A DNA stretch of 64,000 bases from Neospora caninum Liverpool (GCF_000208865.1 NC_018397.1:3873748-3937747), one strand, 5' to 3'. Positions 11,903 to 25,153 are shown, numbered from the stretch's first letter. Notes: generated by a model not told the origin, from the letters alone. Translations and numbers: made by a program.

Positions 11903-14900
11903 TGTGCCTGCGGACGTCGTCGTGGGGGAGACACACACAGAAGCTTCTGTTCACAGGTTTCGCGCTCTATCACTACAGTCTCGCAACAGCAGTTGGGGAG
12001 CTTTTCCGTGAATCCAAACGAAGACCGAGCAGAGGCGTCTATGTCTTATGCAGTCCCTGCTCGTAGAAGCAGTGGCTTCTTTTCCCCGCATAACGAGGAC
12101 ACATCTGCAGCGTCCACCCGTCCAAAGCCGTGAGCCTCGGAAAGCGAGGACCATGCTTTCAGAAAGATCTGTTGCAGCTGGCCACTGCTCGAGAGTAGCC
12201 ATAGAGTACATCAGACCCTTGCTCATTCATGCATGTGAAATCCTGGAGGTAAAAAAGCGAGAGACCCAGGACATAGCGGGGATTTGCAGGTCAACAGCTG
12301 GTGCGGAGTTTTTGATTGGATGGCAGCTAGCAGCGCGTGTGCGATGCCCAGGGCGGCTGCAGAAAAAACCGTACCGGTCCGATATCCTGAAAACAAACAG
12401 GAAACGGCGAACAGACGGGCCACAGTATGGAACAAGGGAGGCCACCATGGAGCAGCCCATACACATCCTTTTGAACGACAGGGTCTCCTGGATGTTCAGT
12501 CGCTTCGCAGATATACACTGCCGGTGTAAAGTTGCAGGTGTAAAGCTACAGCCTTATGCTTCAAGGAATATAAATTTTGGTCTGCACGCGCCGTACCGCC
12601 TCTCGCTATTGAATTGTTACGCGTCGTGTCGCGAGCCGCAATAGGCGATGTGCAGGCAGGCAGAGCGCGAGCCGGGAACGCAGAAAAAAACGATACAGCT
12701 CCTTCCTAGATGAGGCACCGCATTAGTGGAGTGAGGTTCTCAGATCCAGGGGCTCAGGCTCGTCTGCCTCGACCGCACGCTGTCAGAGCAGCACTAAATA
12801 GGCAGGTGGAAGCCTCTACTGTCTACAGCAAGTTACACGTCCGCCAGCGCGATCCAGCCTCACAGTTGCCCGGCGAATGACCGCCATCAACACCATGGCA
12901 GCACGCGCCCCCGACTGACGAGATTGGATTTCGTGTCCCGTACAGGCACCCTCCCTTTCCCTTCTCGCTCCCGGAGACCGCAGGATGCAGGGACTTCGCC
13001 CCTCTCACCCTGGATGGCATTCCCACGCAGCGCTCTACTAACGGCCACGATCCGAAAAGCGCGCAATCTACCGAAGGGCCGCCCGCGACCTCGACACATC
13101 CGTGGTGTGTTTCAAGATGCTCGCATAGGCACCCCTCACCACTCACGCTCGTACAGGGTCTCCCATGATGCCAGTCCTGGCTGACACGTGCCTCCTAGCC
13201 AGGCCGACAATATCCCCCAGTCGCCTCACGAATCAGCAGCCGTCGGGGAACACGTGGAACAACGGGCCGGCCAACCACGAATCGCCGCTCACTGCCTCGA
13301 ACTGGATCAATGGACAGTCACGATATGACGGATGCAATGACAACCTCTCAAAAAGCGGAGTACGTGATCTTGTGAGTGGGTGCGATCTGCCGATGGAGAA
13401 CCTTACGCTTTTGAAAATCTGGGGGAAAACACAGGTAACGGCAGGCGAACACAATTCGGCAAGTCAGTCCAACCGACGTCGCCCGGCTCCACGACCAAAG
13501 CGATACCTGCCTCTTGGGGGGGGACGCCGTGCGTTGCTCGGCAAGGCGGTACAGTGGAAAATTTTTGGGAAAAGCGGCCGCGGAAACCTAATAGGCGAGG
13601 CTGAATTCCTATTTTTGCCCACGAATCAATCAGCGTTGCATATGTACATATAATCAGTGCAGGCAACTGTGGGTAGTCAGAATCGGCCGTTCGTTCCTCT
13701 TAGCGACTCGGTGAGTTTCCGGCTTTGTGGCTCAATCCATACCCTTAATACAACTCACCTGGTATGCGCCGAAGAGCGCAACAGCGACGAAACAGGCAGC
13801 AGGAGTCCATGCCAACTTACGGATTTGTCGAAAGGAAAGAGAAATCGAAAACCATGGTGACGCCACCAGAAAAGCACACCTCCTTTTCCCTGCACACTGA
13901 ACAGGAATGCTGCTGCGAAGCGGATTCCTTACGACACATCGACTTGACTTGCAACGGCCCAACCCGACACGGAGCTCCCAACGCACACCACCTCACACCA
14001 TAAAAGTAAAGCTGTGTGTCCTTCGTTTCTTTACAGCTTCCATAGCTGGAAGCAACGATTCTCCACACGCAAGTCTGCATGTAAGATGGGCGCATATGTG
14101 CGCCCTGCGTCTGCTGTCTTGAGAAGCCTTCGCAGACGAATGACAGAACACGCATGTGCACGGCCGATCGTTTTTCCACATGCGTAGACACACGAACGTA
14201 ACACGTTACCGGTTGCCGTATTTGTTGGCACGCGCATGCATATAGGGCGCTTTGGCGACAAGCCAAGGCAAGCCCACAGGTCGGCGGCATGGTGTTGCAG
14301 AGGGACTGTTAAGCCATAAAACGGCTTCATTGCTGCTGCAGGTCAGCATCTGTCTCAGTGGTCACAATCACCTTCGTAAGGACGGCTGCAGGTGCACCAC
14401 TTACCTTCTTTTTCTTCGTCTGCAAGAGAAACAGGTCCGCCGAAAGACCCGACAGATGCCATCACGTGCTTTCTGTGGAATACGTTCTTCACCACTTGCT
14501 GAAGCAAAACAGCTTCAGGCGAACGCGCTAACAACGAATGTTCCCCATTGCCCAGCGCCTCCCCCCGGTTACAAGCCAGAAAAGGTTGCAAGGCAATGAG
14601 CGAACCGCTCTAAAAGCCCCCTTCTCCGAGAGCGTACCAGTCACCATCGGGTGGCCGGGTAATGAGTAAACGTAAGGTCCAAAAGAGTGCATTGCAAGCG
14701 CCGAGCTTGCACGCGTGCTAAACAGGTGGCCCCACAGTGCCAGAGAGAGAGACGGCCACAGCACCGATATGCGTTCCGATGTTCAACCGGAACGTGTATG
14801 TATCTCTGAACCGTTGCCTCCGCACATTTCATTCGCTTGTCTACCGTGAGTCACCGATTCGTCTTCCTACTCGTTTATAACCATCGCGACTCCTGTGCCT

Positions 14901-17900
14901 GACGGCTTTTGCCGCATGTTGAATAATGGGCGGAGTCACGAAACAACAGTTTTTCTGTATCAGCTTTCTCCTACTACTGGAGGCGACTGTGCGTTGACGC
15001 CGCATTGGCGTAGCATCACACGTAGCTGTGTGCCTTTCTCTTGAGGTCTCTAGGGTTCCCGCTACCTAAACCTGCCTACCGTCGGGGTTTTACCTCAACC
15101 CACCTCGCCAACTATTTACCTATCTGGGGGTACTGAGAGGGATGCATAATCGGATGACTACCTCCATATGTCCACATATATCTGTGTGAATGTTTGCCTA
15201 TCAGCTTCCTCTTGTCCACCCATCTCCCTGGTAGTCCCAACCGCTGCACATGTTCTTGTCCTGTAACATGGAAGCGTCTGCGCATACACACATCCGCATC
15301 TACCCTTCTCCGCTTTCCCCGTTCGGCCTCGTCTGCAGTTACGTCTGCAGCCGCATGCATACAGTTCGAACCACACAGGTTGCACCATCTACGTTATTAC
15401 CAAGCTGCAATAATTCGCGAACCCGATAGGAGTTCTACACGGCTCGATCCTGCCTGAAAGCATGTCCCTCACCAGACATACGCCACCCTACCCGCCTCTC
15501 CAGAACGGCGGCCTTTTTTCTCCAGACAAACCTTTCCTTTCTTGGCGTCTTACCATTTTGACCGAAGTGTAGTCCTGAGTAGACAATACGCACACACAGA
15601 GCTACGAGCACTCTCAAATGCGACACAAACACCTTCCAGCCGCCGGCCGATAGAAAACATCCGAGGCCGCGTGGAGCCTCCCCCGGCGATGGTGACCGGA
15701 GCGCGCACTCTGGACCCTCGTTTGGATATGTTCCGAGGCAGTCTCTCCAGGAACCGATTCGGTTTCTTCCTTCACGTGGACGTTCTCGCTTCACAAGCAC
15801 CTCATCCTGCTTCATGCAAAATACCAGCCCCGCCTCCAGTCGCCCGAACCAGATGTCCCTTTTCTTCGCCGGTGTGGCGGGACCAGAGAAGAAACAGGCA
15901 AAGTCTCGCCACAGACAAAACTCCGCAAGAGCGATGCGGCAACTTGTTTCTTGAGAGACTATTTCACAAGTAAAAACCGAAATGTGTTTGTTTTTCAATT
16001 GCTCTCGGGGAGACGAAAAACACGGATCGCTACAGCCTTTCCAGGACACGTGCTGGCTATCGAAGAGTTCGAAACGGGGTTTCGCGCCTCAAGCGGAAAC
16101 TGATCCTTTTTTGCGGCGGTCCTGGCAGCCTTACAGGCTCTGGCGGGGCCTCCTAAGGACAATGCGGTAAACAAACAGGGAGGGAAAAGAAAAGTGAAAA
16201 GCAAATGTTTGAATTCTGTGGCGACACGAAGTTGATTCGAGCGCAGCGCCTGCCGGTGGAAAACAGGGAAGCAGATATCGGAGACGAAGCCATGGCGAGG
16301 TGAAGGCGGCAAAACTATGGCCGATACTGTTAACACGAGATGCACGCGGCATGCAGACGCTTGTAAATCTGCGCCAGTGAGAACAGATAATGTGTTCCCG
16401 AGAGAAACAAAGGATCCAGCAATGGAGGAGTGCAGACGCTGCCTGTGAAAAAATCTGCCACAGCACTGGGTTTTGCAGACCCAGCAGCGAGATGGCCGAA
16501 AGCCGAAGGCATCTTCCACATCAAGACTGAAAGCGGCACAATGGCGTGCGCGGCAATGAGTTGACCGCCGTACCCGGTTGTTTGTCCGCTGAAACACCAG
16601 CGCGACTCACGAATGTGGACTTCATTTCTCCGTGGAAAAGGCAGAGGATGCTCGTGTCTGCCGCCCTTTCTCCATCACGAAGACACCTTTGGAACAGATG
16701 TTTCTGCAAGGATTCACGCCCCGAGGAATTCAACAAAACTCTGCACATGGGGGTAACAGGAGAAGAACGATTGAGAAGATTGGAAGTCCATAGCTGACCA
16801 AGGAAGATGTTCTGGAGAACCTGAATTGTTGCGCACTATATGCCTCTGTTTTTGTCGACTTGGCACAGACCACGCGGCCACGCCACACGGACACAGACCC
16901 ACGCGACGCCATCCACTCGTTTCAGGCAACAGTGAAACGTATTTTGCACTCCAGCTGGTAAATCTCACTTCCTCGCTCTCCGGCCTGCAAACAGAGTCAC
17001 CGTGGGGTGGAATGGCAAGGAGAAGCGGCCATGCAAACCCTCATACCGGAGCAAATGGACTCCACGAAACGCAGACAGAAAACGTTCAACACCAGAAACA
17101 TGGTACCGTCACTAATGAGCATGCAGTGACCTGCCTAGATGTCCGCCATTCATACACAAATGCACTTGTGAAAATAGGCCTACGCGTAAGCCATTGAAAT
17201 TGCATTACTAACGATGTGATCAGGAACAACAATAGAAGAAGAGGCATGCGTTGCCAGGGAGTTGATGCACCCCCTCCAATGCAGCTACGTTTGTTTCTCT
17301 AACCCCCCATCGATACCTGAGACCATATTTGCTGTAGAATCGTACGTGCCGAGAAAGCAACAGTACATAAACGACTTTCCATGCGTCTGCAGCAGCTACG
17401 CATGTCTACGTGCACACACACACGCGCCTTGTTGAGGCCGTGCTTCTCGCTAACAAACGTACTCAGAACATGCCCAGGGAATATATATGTGTATCCATGT
17501 AGGCGCACTTGTTTAAACATATGTATACCGATATATCCATATGGGTAACCAAAGGCGTACTACCTATTTGTTCTTGGCTACGGGTGGATAAGTTCCATTC
17601 CTCGATAGGATATATGCCTATACATATGCAAGCATAAAGTAGAATATAGAGGTTGTGCTTCGAGTCTGAAGCCTTGCAACACGTCCCTGTCAACATACAA
17701 GAATAGAAGTACGGGGGCACCAGTCGTTCTTCAAGTGGATCAGTTAGTACGTGTGGACTTAGTTTTCAATTGCACCTTTTCAGCCGCGGCTAAAGCATGT
17801 GACTAGATCCCCAACAGCCGCCTTTCCTATGACATCCAATTCAAGAACGCCACGCCTCAAAGCCTTCTTCCCATCTGCAGCTGAGACACATCTGCTTACT

Positions 17901-19046
17901 GCTTCTGCGCCTGATCCGTCGTGACCTCTTTTCCCGTATCTGCGAAAAAAGGTCAGACAGAGGAGCACCACTGTGCCGTTAAAACAAGGAACTTCGTTTC
18001 TGACCTGCCTCATGACAACACCTGGCGCAGGCGATATTCATGTATCGCCCCATCTCTTTCGTCTCTTTGGTGCAGGTGCCTGAGGAGGCCGACAGGGCTA
18101 TCTCTTTATCGGCGGAACCGAGCCTTGTGGTCGGCCTCTTCGAGGTCCAACAACACAGTGGCCGTCAGATGCACAAAAACGGCAGACGGACTGGTCTGTG
18201 AGAGGAGAAGATCTGATTCATTCACTCTCAGCTGTTCACTTGAAAGTTGCAGGAGCACGCGTGCATGTATGCTTTTGGCTCAGTTGGTAAGATCCTAGGC
18301 CTGGGTGCCATCCGGAAGCTTTATCGTGCACCATGTCGAGGACCGCTCCTGCTATATTTGTCGTCTGTACACCCCATAATTTCGCGTCTGCATTGTTTCG
18401 ATGCCGGAAGCCCCATGCAAAATATGCTCTCGAATGTGTGTATTCTCTTATGTGGCAGCTCAAGCGGCAGATAGGCTTGTTTCGCTAGAGTTATTAAACG
18501 CTTGCGCGCAATCACAGTCCACGACTATAAGCAAGCAAGGCTCCGCCCGCACGCCACCCAGGGCTCTTGGAACTCAAAAAGGGATGATCCTTAGTGAGAT
18601 GCCTTAAGTGTCTCGTGCAGGGAGATTTAGCTCCCCCTACGTTCTGCTTTCTGGCAGCACCTGCGCTGTCCTCTCTTTCCCTTTAGATGTATGTCCGTTA
18701 CCTGAGCGTTTGTCACCTTTCATGAAAAATGTATTTGCTGCGTAAGCAGTCGCGAGAATGGGTACGAGAGCGACGAGAAACCGAGTGAACAGGCGTCGTT
18801 CTTTCCGTTGTCCCGAAATGTGAACTCCGTGAGCCGAGGCCTGAGATCTGATACATGAAACAGGAGGCAAACTATTTTCTATTCATGAGCGAAGCGAAGG
18901 CGAGGAGACGTGGAATCCAATAGCTACAAGAAGGGAAGTTCATAGCGCGGGAGCAGTTCGCGGCGGGTTGCCTCGATCTAGGTCTACACGCGCAAAACGT
19001 TTCTGAAGCGAGGCATCTTCGAACACGCCTGCGAAGAAACGATGCG

Positions 19047-19798
19047 TTACTGCCGCCACTTTGGAAGGGGGCGGAAGATATTTAACGCAGTCATCGCTTC
19101 TGCACAGCTCTTCCTCCCTCGCGGATCCACTTGTTCGTTACGCCGAAGCTTGTTATCGGAGTCGTTACCAGCTGACGAATCGTCCCCCGGTCCGTAGACG
19201 CAGCTGGCGCTTATTTGTCTGCAGGTCACTGGTACCAGATGTTCCTTGAATAGTAAGGGAGGAGACAGACGAATTCCTAAGTCCCCACAACTCCGTGTCG
19301 TGACATTTTGGGCGTGATTCATTGGAGGCCGGACCTGTCACGGAAGTCCCTGATTTTCTTTATGGGCACCTACCTTCCGCCAGCACCGCGCCGTCCGGTT
19401 GTCACCGTGTGCGTGTATGTTGCTGTGGCCCCCTGCCCTGTCGGCGGAACCTCTCCGTCTGACGATGTATGGTTTCCCTTCGCTTGGAAACTGTGTCTTG
19501 ACGCTGAGACGAAAAAAAACTGCGGTCGCCCAGGGGTAGCAACCCCTGCAGGGGCTGGGTGAGGAAAAGACCCGCGCGGGAAGGCGAGCCATTCTGGCGA
19601 CAGCACCACCAGGACACAAGTGACGACGGCGCATAGTGGAATCGCCCTGAAACGCCGGTTGGAGAAAAAATTGGGTGTATAACAGAACACTTCACGCCGT
19701 GCGCAGTCGACGGTCGAATGGCATTGGGTTCTCCCCCCGGCGCACCACATGGCGGTTCGCTGATACACGCCACGGAAGCGATGAGGGATCTGGACCAT
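19047..19798 (-). CDS. Putative type II membrane protein, first two exons
   Basis: Exon 1 runs from the ATG at 19798 to 19374 (141 codons plus two bases) and ends at a GTAGGT donor. It carries a hydrophobic segment at about residues 52-70 (IPLCAVVTCVLVVLSPEWLAF), consistent with a signal anchor, then a Pro/Ser/Thr-rich stem. The acceptor at 19219-19220 (..gacctgcag) opens exon 2 in the correct phase, and that exon reads to a TAA at 19047, giving 198 residues. The stop again overlaps a possible donor (GTAACG after 19051). An in-phase further exon exists at 18847..18702, which encodes a second hyd­rophobic segment (FLVALVPILATAYAANTFF). The gene may therefore continue leftward and be the source of the micro-exon series at 8.5-17 kb. 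A short cytosolic tail, one membrane anchor and a lumenal stem are typical of Golgi or ER type II proteins, but no catalytic motif is visible. Confidence 0.42.
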
Positions 19799-20020
19799 AG
19801 AAGCTCCTAGGACACAAGACGGTAGAAAAGAGCTGTGAATGAATGGCCAGAAAGAAAGCCAAGAAATCCAAAGGCCCTGTGTCTGTTGACGTGATCGGCG
19901 TTATCTCATTGCTCGACGCGCATGTACGGCATGTACCACCCTATTAAAAAACGCTCTCCCTTACGGTGGTAAAGTGTCTGCCCATACGTCAGATGCTCCC
20001 TCACGTTTACCATGATTTTT

Positions 20021-20260
20021 TTAGTCCTTCTTCCTCAGCGCGGCCGAAGGCAACCCCAGGCTAGGAGATGAAAGGCGCCCCCCCGGACGAGTGGAGCGGG
20101 TCCGCGGTTGTGCTGATATATCCTGCCCGGTCACTGTCCGGGTAAAACCGGTGCTGAGAAATGCGTGCAGTATTTTCCCACCCAGGAAAAAGGAAGGGAA
20201 GCGGCATCCATATACTTCTCTTGTCAACAAATCAGCCAAGGAATAGAGGAGGATCAACAT
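20021..20260 (-). CDS. Small candidate secreted peptide or terminal exon
   Basis: From the ATG at 20260 this frame encodes 79 residues with a hydrophobic start (MLILLYSLADLL) followed by a polar, basic tail ending RKKD. The frame stays open upstream to an acceptor-like tract (..gatttccag at about 20298), so it may be the last exon of a longer gene. At this size a chance frame is quite possible. Confidence 0.22.
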   Translation of the reverse strand: MLILLYSLADLLTREVYGCRFPSFFLGGKILHAFLSTGFTRTVTGQDISAQPRTRSTRPGGRLSSPSLGLPSAALRKKD

Positions 20261-21644
20261 TAAAATCGAGGATGCAGCATGTGCGTTCGGTTTCAAGACT
20301 GGAAATCAAGCAACGTTGTGGAGGGGAGTTCCTCATCCGGGGTTCTTACCCCCCCGTAAACACCTCTTTATTTTCCCCTGTTTGAAATGTACCTCTTCTG
20401 GTCTTTCCTTCCGAGAGGAAACATCTCTCCACATGTTTTACCTTCAATTCTTTGTAAGTCCGGCCAGAGGCAGTGGCCGATTATGTAACGCCAGACGGAA
20501 AAGGGACACCCCAATGACCGCACAGTGCACGGGGACTGCCCGTGTACGACGGGCATGGTACACCAGTACAGAAGCTGGTGAACCTCGCCGGCTACACCAG
20601 TGACCGGCTACAGGCTCTTCCGACGTAGGCGAAAAAATGTAGGTTCAGTCAGCAGGTCAGTATTTTCAAGGCCTGAAGTGCATATGCAGCAAGTCTAACT
20701 TTCTCTCTTCAGCGAAACGAAAGGCAGATACGCTAGCTTTCAGAGCCCCGCTCTGCTTATCGTACCCTCGAGAGGCCTAGTAGCGCTCGTTCATGGCTTC
20801 TGACCTTTCTACCGATGATTTGTTCCAATGCTTTGATTTTTTGTGGCCCGACGAAAAAACCCACATTATTGATGTCAAACGATGGGTATTGCCAATCAGC
20901 GGTACAGGTTGCTGGTGGCCGGTGGTCCGGTCTGTCTTGATGTAATAGAATAAGCATTTCTGACTCCTCCGGAGTTGAAAAAAAAAAGCTACAACAACAA
21001 GGACCACTCGTGACTGTCGGATTTCATCTCTCGTGCGGTAGTTCACATACTAATAGATGGGTCTAGGATTTGTGTTCTTCACGCAACCGAGACGTTGCCC
21101 TACGGCGGAGATCCATCGGTGTTACTGGATATGCTGTGGCACATCGTAAGTTATCGGCGCGTTATTGATCCTTTCAAAAATTCATACTTCGTGGCTGGCA
21201 GCATGTAAACATACGTTACGCTTCCACAATTGGTAACATCACTACAGCTCACCCACAACTCAGTAATTCACGACCTTATATAGCCAGTTTCTGCCGCGGA
21301 TGTCACCTAAGTAGTGTCCAATAATATCGGAAAAAAGTAGTTCTCTGGTCAGATTCCGTGACAACTCTTTTCATCCCGGAACGCTGAGCAGCCGCTCTGT
21401 TCTTAATACAACGAGCTTGTTTGGGCGTTCTTTTACACAGTTTCTTCGACTTCTGGGGATACAGAATGTTAGCTTTCCTTACGGAAATCTATGGCGGTGT
21501 CGTTGTCGATGCCTCTCTAGGAGCGGGACAAGCAGGGCTCTCGCAGACCCGCCCCATTGCTTGTCTAACTTGATGCTTTTCCGAAGAAAAATAGGACAAT
21601 ACGTTGTTGGCCTCCTCTGAGGGAACAAAGCATTCTCGGGCTGA

Positions 21645-21920
21645 AGAAAGAAACCACACCCCTTATCGTGCAAAAAGGAGATCATTCATGAGATAAGCGC
21701 TATTGGAATTGCACTAGGCGTTCTGAGCAACCACGACGCGAGCGAGGTCGGCCCGGTCCTCCCGCTCCAGCAGGATATATCGCAGGGCCTCATTTCGCGA
21801 AAGACGCATGTCCAACGTTTATGGAGTATCTTTACACATGTGGTATTACCTTTAACACCGCATAACATGCTAGAAAATACCATTCAGGCTGTTTCCCACT
21901 TGTGCCCATTTTTAGAGTAG
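21645..21920 (+). CDS. Possible terminal exon of an unknown gene
   Basis: Open for 92 codons to a TAG at 21918-21920 with no internal ATG in its first half, so it would be a spliced exon. The translation is regular and helical (for example IGIALGVLSNHDASEVGPVL and NMLENTIQAVSHLCPFLE), but no upstream exon with a matching donor was found. Weak call. Confidence 0.22.
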   Translation, partial: RKKPHPLSCKKEIIHEISAIGIALGVLSNHDASEVGPVLPLQQDISQGLISRKTHVQRLWSIFTHVVLPLTPHNMLENTIQAVSHLCPFLE

Positions 21921-23403
21921 AAGCGATGGCAAAAAGTGATTCCTTCCCATCGAACCGGTATTGGAACAAGGAGGAGAGCAGAGAACAGTGGCATCCGAGA
22001 AGCCGGAGACGTCGACATCATCCCGACACGAAAGATACAAAACTACCATATTCGGCTCTGACGATCGAGTGCTAGCCTTACGCTTCAAGGCCAACTAGAT
22101 AGAACGCAAACAAACAGCCCCCGGACGCTGTACCTTTGTTGGCGGACGACGCCGTCAACCTGGCACGCACCCGGGCACTTGATGCCCCGTATCGCCGTGC
22201 ATATAGTTGTTAACGAGGGCCTGCCGCTTCTGATCGACTGGGGGAACCTACCGGAGACCTCAACAACGCTATGTTCACTGATATGCCTAATGGTCGAGTC
22301 ATCAGCCCGAAGTCGCTCAAACCGAATGCTTTCCAGAAAGGTAATCCCCGGAAAAAGTTTACAGCGCAGTAAAAACAGTTCTGCCCTCCCTGTGTAGCTG
22401 CTGGTGAGCTAAAATCTTTGTATCTCAGACTAGGCCTGTGACCGAGAGCAGCTGCCTTCTGTTTTTTGTTCATGCCTCTCAGCACTCGTAGTGGGGTGTC
22501 AGATTCACAAGTCGCTGGCTACGACATGATATCGGAGCATAGAGATGCTGCTAGGCAATCCATATCTCAGACCGCAGAATTGGTAATGAAATAATATGGT
22601 GGTCCCACAAGCACTCAGCTTCTCAGCTAGTTTCTGAGAGTGAGTCACGGGCTCCACGCCATAACTTCGTAATCTCAATTTTCAATATGTCGCTGAAGTA
22701 AAGCGTTGACCAGCGTCGTCTTCCAACCAAGTGCAGCGATGGCGTAGCAGTGCAGGGATAAGGTGTTCACCATCTTTTCCGACGCAGGGAGATTATGTCA
22801 AACAACAGCACGTAGGCATGCTCGATCCAATAAATTTCCTTAGTGCACTCCCTGCTCCTTCCCAGCATATCTGTCTGAACGCATGCTCAACAGGAGAACG
22901 AAGCAGAGCTGACGAGTGTTGCGCAATATCGCCTTAGGTGCGAACCAGCTCCAGTTTGCTGTGCGATATAGCCGTTTCTGGTTTTGGTTGGAAGACTGTG
23001 GGTATCTCCGTGGTTTATTTCACGGATGATACAGCTCCACTGGTTCCCCTTCTTGTTCGCACTACAATCGTCACGGTTCAGAGGCGTATCGACCGAACCG
23101 GTCTCACCATAATCCTGCACCGTGAGTGACCTATGCCATCCTCTTGCGATGTAGCCAGCCGCGGCAATTTTCTTTCCAGACTAACCAGAGGATTTTCTCT
23201 CAACATTTTTGCACGTTGTCTCGTGAACCTGGCAGATCGGCTTCTCCTCTCCGGCGCTAAGACGACATCAACCTCCGGTAGAGGCAAATATTTGTCATCC
23301 TTGCATTCCTATTGTCACTACGTTGTTAAGCAACGTTTGCTGAGCGCGTAACGAAAAAAAGGGTACCTACACCCAAACAACTGCTGTTTGCCTGTCCCAC
23401 CAT

Positions 23404-23824
23404 CTACGTGTCGGACGAGCCACTGATGCGCACGCAAGAGACAGAAGAACATTGGCAGCGGTAATTAATTTCTTTTGGTCCTGCGGTGACAACGGCGGTC
23501 GATCCTTTGTTTATGTAGTGAGACACCTCCGAAGTGGACAGTGGAGATATTTCTTCTGTCGAACTTGAAAGCTGCGCTGCAACGGAGGGCGTTGACGCAG
23601 TTACCATCACAAGGTTAGGACGCAGTGGCCCGTCCAGCGCGTGCCGACTGCACTCAATGGGGTAGCATGTCAGCATCTCTTGTGTTTGCTGTACCCGACG
23701 TTGGTGGGACTTTCGTATCCTCATGCAAACCTCGAGTAAGTGAATTCCCAAGATTCGCAGGCCAGACCTCAGCGTGCTCTGACGCGGCAACGCTTCCTTC
23801 GCTTGTTTTGTCGTAGAGCCACGA
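23404..23824 (-). CDS. Possible C-terminal exon, Ser/Thr-rich
   Basis: An acceptor-like site (..cttgccctt ggtag) at about 23825 opens a frame of 139 codons plus one leading base, ending in a TAG. The first half is basic (RIRKSHQRR), the second Ser/Thr/Val-rich (SSSTEEISPLSTSE). There is no ATG start and no identified upstream exon. A competing plus-strand GTAAGT donor at about 23737 suggests transcription could instead run the other way. Confidence 0.22.
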
Positions 23825-24003
23825 CTACCAAGGGCAAGAATGTGCGTCTTGTGCACAAAAGCTCAACGTCAATGGAACTCTAACGATGAGTGGTGGCGCA
23901 TGGCATGTGTCCTGGCGGGTTGCAAAGCCCTGCACGACCGACGGAGGATACCTTGAAAAGTCTCCGTAAGGATTATTCCCCCGCTCGTAGCAGAAGAATC
24001 ATT

Positions 24004-24888
24004 ATGGTTGCACTTCCTGGCACCATTGTGATCCTCAGAGGTGGAGACCCCCCCCGAGTTGGCTTGATTTTGACGGCTCTAGCATTTTTTCTCCTGTCTG
24101 CGTTCTGCCACGGATGCTACTGGCAGGTCTTTAGCAGAGTCACGACTCCTTTAGTGTTTCCTGGACCTGCTTCCACAGGTAGCCCCTGGAGGGTCGCCGC
24201 ACTGGACGCGCGTCCGAACATGCGTAGGATAAAGTCGTTCGCACTTGAGACAACAATGAGGGCAGAAACCTCAGGAGTTTCGATCCCGCTGCGACTAGAG
24301 GCTCTGTCAGAGTTCGCCCATACAGCGAGCACTAGGATCAACTTAGTGATCAGCCAGCATGGCAGCAAATGGGCTGCCGAACCCGGCAACTCGAAAGACG
24401 GTGACCACAGTAGCGAACACAGTGCAAACGTGGCGGCACGCCGAGTTCTGAAAGGAGGGAATAATGACAGGGTAAGTCGCTTTCTCAATGTGCTCTGATT
24501 CCACACTAAAAATGGCATCATCGCGTCGATCACATTGAATGAAGCACTCACACGTACAACGCGAAGCATGCCCTCTTATGCCATAAACTTTTTCTCGCCT
24601 TGCCATTTTGTGGTGCTCAGCATAACCCTCGCTGACAATCATGTAGCCTCAGAAAACCTGTGCTCCCGCCTGCTGCGGTTTGTATGGATCCCGGCACTCC
24701 GTCCCCGTTGACTTCCATTACCACAGAAGCATACGCGTCGAAGTGAGAGAAAAGACCAGTCTGTGGCGACGGTCAACGGCCGCTTTTGCTGTGTAGGAGT
24801 TAAACTGTTTGTTGCTTTTGTGGTCCCCTCTCAGAATCTTGCGGCACTACCGCACAGGGATTACCCTAGCGCTTTCACCGGAGGGTAG
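24004..24888 (+). CDS. Small predicted secreted or membrane-anchored protein, two exons
   Basis: I do not recognise the family. Exon 1 (24004..24471) encodes 156 codons exactly and ends at a consensus GTAAGT. Exon 2 begins at 24835 after a strong acceptor (gtggtcccctctcag) and reads 17 in-phase codons to a TAG at 24886-24888, giving 173 residues. The N-terminus has a clear hydrophobic segment at about residues 19-36 (VGLILTALAFFLLSAFCHG), best read as a signal peptide or anchor. An earlier in-frame ATG at 23890 would place 38 extra residues before it, so 24004 is preferred. The mature part is polar, with MRRIK and ARRVL sites that resemble but do not match the RRL motif cut by the Golgi protease ASP5 in Toxoplasma dense-granule proteins. 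It shares strand and neighbourhood with the 25423 gene, which is also membrane-anchored. Confidence 0.58.
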
Positions 24889-25153
24889 GCAAAACACTTT
24901 TTGGTTGCACCAGTGGTGAAAGTTGACGCGCGTGCTACCCGATGTTATTATCGTAACGCTGCAATTAGCTGTACTGGACACCCCTTCCTTTCTCAGCGCA
25001 GATCGCCTATTCACGTCTAAGGTAGGCCGACTGCAACTCGCTCCGCAAAACATTTGTTTACAGGAGGATCGCGTCCGTGTGGGGTGGAGGCGTAAATCGC
25101 TTCGAAATCGTTTTTCTTTTGAAATAGCACATGGGGCCGTTGTGGACCCCCTG

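Larger units (their letters stand above)
8518..16984 (-). other. Series of candidate micro-exons on the minus strand
   Basis: No frame in this stretch is long enough for a normal exon, but the minus strand shows repeated pairs of a pyrimidine-tract acceptor and a good donor only 12-57 bp apart. Candidates (5' to 3'): 16984..16969 (16 bp), 16152..16135 (18, GAG..CCT then GTAAGG), 15574..15554 (21), 14419..14405 (15, GTAAGT), 13815..13759 (57, encodes hydrophobic AWTPAACFVAVALFGAYQ), 13418..13407 (12), 13176..13147 (30), 12914..12864 (51), 11325..11308 (18), 11003..10977 (27, GTAAGT), 10064..10047 (18), 9999..9985 (15, GTAAGT), 9112..9101 (12, GTGAGT) and 8560..8518 (43, GTAAGT). Many are multiples of three. 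Two of them (16152 and 11325) encode similar acidic Pro-rich peptides, EAPPEP and DEPPAE. They could belong to one membrane-protein gene, perhaps the one starting at 19798. Individual members may be chance; the clustering is what is notable. Confidence 0.3.

Noticed and set aside
18270..18320. tRNA A-box-like sequence (TGGCTCAGTTGG)
   Set aside because: No B box (GGTTCGA) downstream and no foldable cloverleaf.
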